A stretch of DNA of 64,000 nucleotides from JAHEKD01 sp965204695 (lineage in GTDB: Bacteria > Pseudomonadota > Gammaproteobacteria > Arenicellales > JAHEKD01): positions 1,984,001 through 2,048,000 of the forward strand of contig OZ242007.1 of NCBI GenBank assembly GCA_965204695.1, in the 5' to 3' direction. This document shows, one piece after another, positions 60,718-64,000 of this stretch. Positions within the stretch are counted from its first letter, which is position 1, and every line of letters starts with the position of its first letter. Below the pieces are notes generated by a model, which worked only from the letters and a program-made list of their open reading frames with translations, was not told where the DNA came from and ran no database searches. The translations under genes and the position numbers were made by a program.

Positions 60718-61037
60718 ATGAAAAAATTAACGACTGTATTAGCCATATTGACTGTCTCAAGTGCTAAGATTGTCAATGCACAATCTACAGAAACAATAAA
60801 ACTCCGGCTTGATCAAGACAGACTGATAGTACAAGCACAAACTACCGGCTGTACTCAAAAAGAGCATTTTGATTTTTCAATCAATAAAAAAACATGCTGA
60901 TAATCAAACGTACTAAACCTGATTTTTGCCGCATGCGAGCCCGGCTCATCGAATTTGACTATGACTTTGCAGAAATTGGACTGGATGAAGGACCTTATTT
61001 CTGGATTGGTGAACAAACCTTTTCTAATGATCTATAA
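60718..61037 (+). pseudogene. Small secreted protein gene split by a frameshift at an A7 run
   Basis: From the ATG at 60718 a signal peptide (KKLTTVLAILTVSSAKIVNA) and mature part TETIKLRLDQDRLIVQAQTT, then GCTQKEHFDFSINKKTC, end at a stop at 60900. A -1 shift in the aaaaaaa run at 60886-60892 continues to 61037 with MLIIKRTKPDFCRMRARLIE and AEIGLDEGPYFWIGEQTFSN. The combined 106-residue protein reads naturally, so a one-base indel or ribosomal/transcript slippage is likely. Confidence 0.5.
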
Positions 61038-61139
61038 CCAACTGAAATCCTAGTGAAAAAGTAATGCACTATGACTCGGATAATTGTTAGTCAGGTTTTA
61101 CTTCAACTTTTAATACAAAGAACGGGAGCGAAAGATTAT

Positions 61140-61748
61140 TTACACCAATCCTGCAAGTTCTGCGAAGGGGTCCCATTGTGGATCATCATGCCACTCATAT
61201 TCAGAGCCCTGAGCAAGTTCTATGGCCGTTTTAGTACCAAATAAATGGGCAATAGCAGCCAAGGTCATGTCAATACCCGCTGAAACACCAGAAGACGTGA
61301 AATATTTCCCATCCTCAATCCAACGGGCTTTTGGAATCCATTCTACCTTCGGAGCTAGTGGTACAGTCTGACGGTAATCTAACTTATTGGTTGTGGCTTT
61401 TCGACCATTTAATATTCCCGTGGTTCCTAACAATACACTACCTGTGCACACAGTCATTACAAGCTCCGCGCAAGTTGCGGTCTTGACTATCCAATCAGTC
61501 ATATAACTATTTTTGGCCACCTCAAGTGCACTATCACCCCCAGGAATAAGAAGCAAATCATATTGACTTCCCATTGATATATCTTTATCTACCAGCAGAC
61601 TCTGTCCATGGACACTAGGTACAGGTTCAAGTGTTTGAGCAACTATTGTAATTTCGAGCTTATCTCTTAGACCACCTAACATTTCGAGCGGACCAAATAG
61701 ATCGAGAGTTTGAAATCCCGGAAAAATAAGTACAGCTAGTGTCTTCAT
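61140..61748 (-). CDS. DJ-1/PfpI family (glutamine amidotransferase-like) protein
   Basis: 202 residues, no signal peptide. The nucleophile elbow is MTVCTGSVLLGTTGI with C101; the N-terminal AVLIFPGFQTLDLFGPLEML and later FTSSGVSAGIDMTLAAIAHL are typical of the isonitrile hydratase/DJ-1 like group. A single gene next to no obvious operon partner. The catalysed reaction is not certain. Confidence 0.85.
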   Translation of the reverse strand: MKTLAVLIFPGFQTLDLFGPLEMLGGLRDKLEITIVAQTLEPVPSVHGQSLLVDKDISMGSQYDLLLIPGGDSALEVAKNSYMTDWIVKTATCAELVMTVCTGSVLLGTTGILNGRKATTNKLDYRQTVPLAPKVEWIPKARWIEDGKYFTSSGVSAGIDMTLAAIAHLFGTKTAIELAQGSEYEWHDDPQWDPFAELAGLV

Positions 61749-62007
61749 TTATTTCTATCGTGTAAAAATTTATAAAAACATAAAATTAAAAAAGCAGCAA
61801 TCAGTATTTACAGTAACCTACTGTCATTACCATTTTTTCTCAATTCGTCTATTCTCGCCAAGAAAGTTGAAGTTCATTCAGGATGACAATCAAATCTATC
61901 ATTCTGAAACAGGATCTTGTATTCCAAACATTCCACTATCAGGATCTGCTTTAGAATTACACTGATCATTTAAAACTGTACAATCCTGTGGTTGTTGCTC
62001 AAAGAGA
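61749..62007. other. Intergenic region with nothing recognised
   Basis: The 259 AT-rich bases between the divergent DJ-1 and MFS genes have no gene and no notable repeat. They probably contain the promoters of both. Confidence 0.45.
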
Positions 62008-63231
62008 ATGATCACAAGAATGACGGATAACAATAACTGGTCATTTAAATTACCCTACGCGGAATTTATTATTTTGATTTCGATGCTTATGGCAGTTACC
62101 GCCTTAAGCATCGACGCGATGTTACCGGCCAATCCTCAAATAACTGCTGACTTTGGTGTATCCAAGCCGGAAGATTTGCAATTAATGGTGAATGTTTTTT
62201 TTCTGGGCTTTGCCTTGTCGCAATTATTTTTCGGGTTCTTAGCTGATCGTTTTGGCCGCAAGCCTATCCTGCTTGTCGGGTTAGCCATTTTTATTATCGC
62301 TAGCTTTATTGCCATTACCTCATCATCGTACCAAGCCTTGATCATTGCCCGCTTTTTTCAAGGTGTTGGTGGTGGTGCTCCAAGGGTTGTTCCGACATCG
62401 ATTATTCGCGACCTGACTGAGGGCCGGCAAATGGCTAAATTGATGTCGCTGACCATGATGGTATTTATTATTATCCCTGTGTTAGCACCGTCGATCGGTC
62501 AGGTAATCCTGTTTTTTGGGCCCTGGCAATGGATTTTTATTATGTTAGCGGCGATGGGCCTATTTCTGAGTTTGTGGTTAATCATCCGCTTGCCCGAAAC
62601 CTTGGCAATCGAAAATCGCCAACCTTTAAATGCAAGCAATATATTCGCAAACATTAAAACTGTAATCACTAACCCGATCACCATTGGTTATACACTGGCG
62701 TTAAGCTGTATTTTTGGAGCCTTTAATATTTATTTAAGTGCTTCACAGCCCATTTTCGATCAGTATTACGGTTTGGCTGATCAATTTGCCCTGATTTTTG
62801 GGTTCATAGCTATCTTTATGGGATTCGCGAGTTATTTAAACTCAAAACTGGTGATCAAATTGGGTATGCATCATTTGAGTCAGATCGGTTTGCTGTCATT
62901 TATTGGACTATCGGTACTATTTGTTGTGTTTTGCTGGCTATATGAGGGCTTACCTCCCGCCTGGATTTTTATTGCGCTAATGGCTGGGCTATTATTTTTA
63001 ATTGGAATTATTTTTCCTAATCAAAATTCACTGGCGATGGAACCAATGGGTAAATTGGCTGGTACAGCGGCTTCGATAATTGGCTTTATTTCAACAGTGA
63101 TTGGCGTTTTATTAGGCACAATCGCAGGTCAATGGTTGAATGGATCTTTGCTACCCATGGCGATTGCTTTTTTGACTTATGGTTGTGTTTCTATTGCAAT
63201 CACTGTGAAGTTAAAGAAATTGGCACCGTAG
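62008..63231 (+). CDS. Bcr/CflA family multidrug efflux MFS transporter
   Basis: 407 residues and 12 predicted membrane helices. Signature elements: SIDAMLPANPQITADFGV in the first loop, the MFS motif A LADRFGRKPIL and the gating GVGGGAPRVVPTSIIRDL. The second ATG (62020) is an alternative start four codons later. It exports drugs or bicyclomycin-like compounds by proton antiport. A single gene, convergent with the porin gene. Confidence 0.9.
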   Translation: MITRMTDNNNWSFKLPYAEFIILISMLMAVTALSIDAMLPANPQITADFGVSKPEDLQLMVNVFFLGFALSQLFFGFLADRFGRKPILLVGLAIFIIASFIAITSSSYQALIIARFFQGVGGGAPRVVPTSIIRDLTEGRQMAKLMSLTMMVFIIIPVLAPSIGQVILFFGPWQWIFIMLAAMGLFLSLWLIIRLPETLAIENRQPLNASNIFANIKTVITNPITIGYTLALSCIFGAFNIYLSASQPIFDQYYGLADQFALIFGFIAIFMGFASYLNSKLVIKLGMHHLSQIGLLSFIGLSVLFVVFCWLYEGLPPAWIFIALMAGLLFLIGIIFPNQNSLAMEPMGKLAGTAASIIGFISTVIGVLLGTIAGQWLNGSLLPMAIAFLTYGCVSIAITVKLKKLAP

Positions 63232-63298
63232 TTGGCACTACGGCACCATACTCTCACCTCTAGCGGCTGGGAGATTTAACAAACTGTTATCTGCTAGA

Positions 63299-64000
63299 TT
63301 AAAATTCATAGCGCAGTGAAAAGATGGCTTCGGTGGTGTCTTCATCTTGAAGCTGGATTTCGTCAACATTAACGGCCGCATCAATATAATTCACCCCAAG
63401 ATTGGCTGAGAAGCCTCTGGCGATGTCGTAGCGCAGTCCTAATGCCGTAGAACGTTCTGATTCACCATCAACCGAACCATAATGCCCTTCCAATGAAGTT
63501 GTCCAACGGCCAACTTTGTAATTCACACCAGTAGAAAGATAATAACGATCAGCGCTGATACCCGCCCCTTTTAGTCTTTCATAACCGATACCGGCATCCA
63601 TCAGCCAGCTGCCATAGATCAACTCGCCAAGCAACTTGATTCCTTTTGAATCCAGCGTTTCACCTGCATCCGTTTCAAATTCGTTATCAGAAAATCGAGC
63701 GGTAAAACGATAATCTTTATCGCCCAACGGCCGATCAAAGGTCGCACCGGTATCAAAGTTACCGTCTTCATCGACCATCGCATTTACGGTCATTTGGCTG
63801 AGTCGTAATGAATAGGCCACGCCTTTATCTTCAAATTCACCATAGGTATCATCGAATGCTAACTCGGCATTACCAACGCCGCGCATTCTGCGGGTTGCTT
63901 CGCGAGTGAGATTAGTGACATTTCCGACCGACAAGCGACCCCAAACACCTCTGACGAATAGTGCTGCATCACCGTCATAACCGTCATCTTCATTGCCGAT
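63299..64000 (-). CDS. Outer membrane porin, C-terminal part (5' end beyond the window)
   Basis: The frame is open from the window edge (64000) to the stop at 63299, about 233 codons; the start lies outside. It reads GDAALFVRGVWGRLSVGNVT, then amphipathic strands (GKDYRFTARFSDNEFE-type, YYLSTGVNYKVGRWTTSLEG, FSANLGVNYIDAAVNVDEIQ) and ends in IFSLRYEF, the aromatic C-terminus needed for outer membrane assembly. It resembles gram-negative porin_4 proteins. Substrate unknown. Confidence 0.75.
   Translation of the reverse strand: MGNEDDGYDGDAALFVRGVWGRLSVGNVTNLTREATRRMRGVGNAELAFDDTYGEFEDKGVAYSLRLSQMTVNAMVDEDGNFDTGATFDRPLGDKDYRFTARFSDNEFETDAGETLDSKGIKLLGELIYGSWLMDAGIGYERLKGAGISADRYYLSTGVNYKVGRWTTSLEGHYGSVDGESERSTALGLRYDIARGFSANLGVNYIDAAVNVDEIQLQDEDTTEAIFSLRYEF

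Noticed and set aside
1..64000. tRNA, rRNA, CRISPR arrays or insertion sequences
   Set aside because: No cloverleaf-like sequence, rRNA segment, regularly spaced repeats or transposase reading frame was recognised on reading both strands; a dedicated search could not be run.

Overview
The window is AT-rich (about 40-45% GC by eye) and gene-dense. It looks like the chromosome of a heterotrophic gammaproteobacterium, probably marine or aquatic. The evidence is the gene repertoire: a class I PHA operon with PhaR and phasin, LysR/AraC/Lrp regulators, EamA exporters, a cytochrome P460 pair and Bcr/CflA and porin genes at the right edge. The species cannot be named from the sequence. No rRNA, tRNA, CRISPR array, insertion sequence or phage gene was recognised.

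Layout. 0-3.6 kb: an Lrp regulator cut by the window edge, then a minus-strand sugar-acid type operon (membrane protein, SDR, enolase-superfamily dehydratase, class II aldolase). 3.7-8.5 kb: two EamA exporters, an ArsR-like regulator, and an alkylation repair pair (Ada-N/AraC/AlkA fusion plus a separate Ogt). 8.5-11.5 kb: a frameshifted Cu/Zn superoxide dismutase, a rhomboid protease gene between two 159-160 bp inverted repeats, and a DUF899 protein. 11.6-14.5 kb: an Lrp regulator divergent from a diaminopropionate ammonia-lyase-like gene and an M20 amidohydrolase. 15-21 kb: a TPR protein, an autoregulated ArsR/SRPBCC/GST operon, a SigZ-like sigma factor and a second GST. The TPR protein, the sigma factor and the second GST all end in cysteine clusters. 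21.4-26.9 kb: moaC-moeA, methyltransferases, a DUF5706 (PycTM-like) membrane protein and small enzymes. 26.9-34.3 kb: a flavin disulfide reductase, two cytochrome P460 proteins, a cupredoxin, a DUF4142 protein, three related AraC regulators and an AhpD-like protein. 34.4-39.5 kb: a degraded LpxO-like remnant, an HtrA-type protease, a GC-rich membrane-anchored TIR protein and a YHS protein. 39.7-49.3 kb: a cyclic-nucleotide-gated MscS channel, LysR genes, a TauD dioxygenase, and two paralogous small proteins of an undescribed-looking family. 49.4-56.4 kb: a Fic protein behind three palindromic operator-like repeats, then phaC-phaA-phaR-phaB and a phasin gene. 56.4-61 kb: an accessory patch with gene remnants (P-loop kinase, RidA, histidine kinase) and four same-strand genes (CPBP protease, class III cyclase, VOC protein, AbiGi). 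These four are separated by attC-like imperfect palindromes and look like an integron cassette cluster without a visible integrase. 61-64 kb: a DJ-1/PfpI protein, an MFS exporter and a truncated porin.

The best leads for new biology are the attC-like cassette cluster carrying AbiGi, the single-pass TIR protein with an outward-facing Asp-box domain, the Fic operator array, the inverted repeats around the rhomboid gene, the cysteine-tail proteins, and the DNPxRxWN paralog pair. These are inferences from sequence reading, and the stated checks would settle them.
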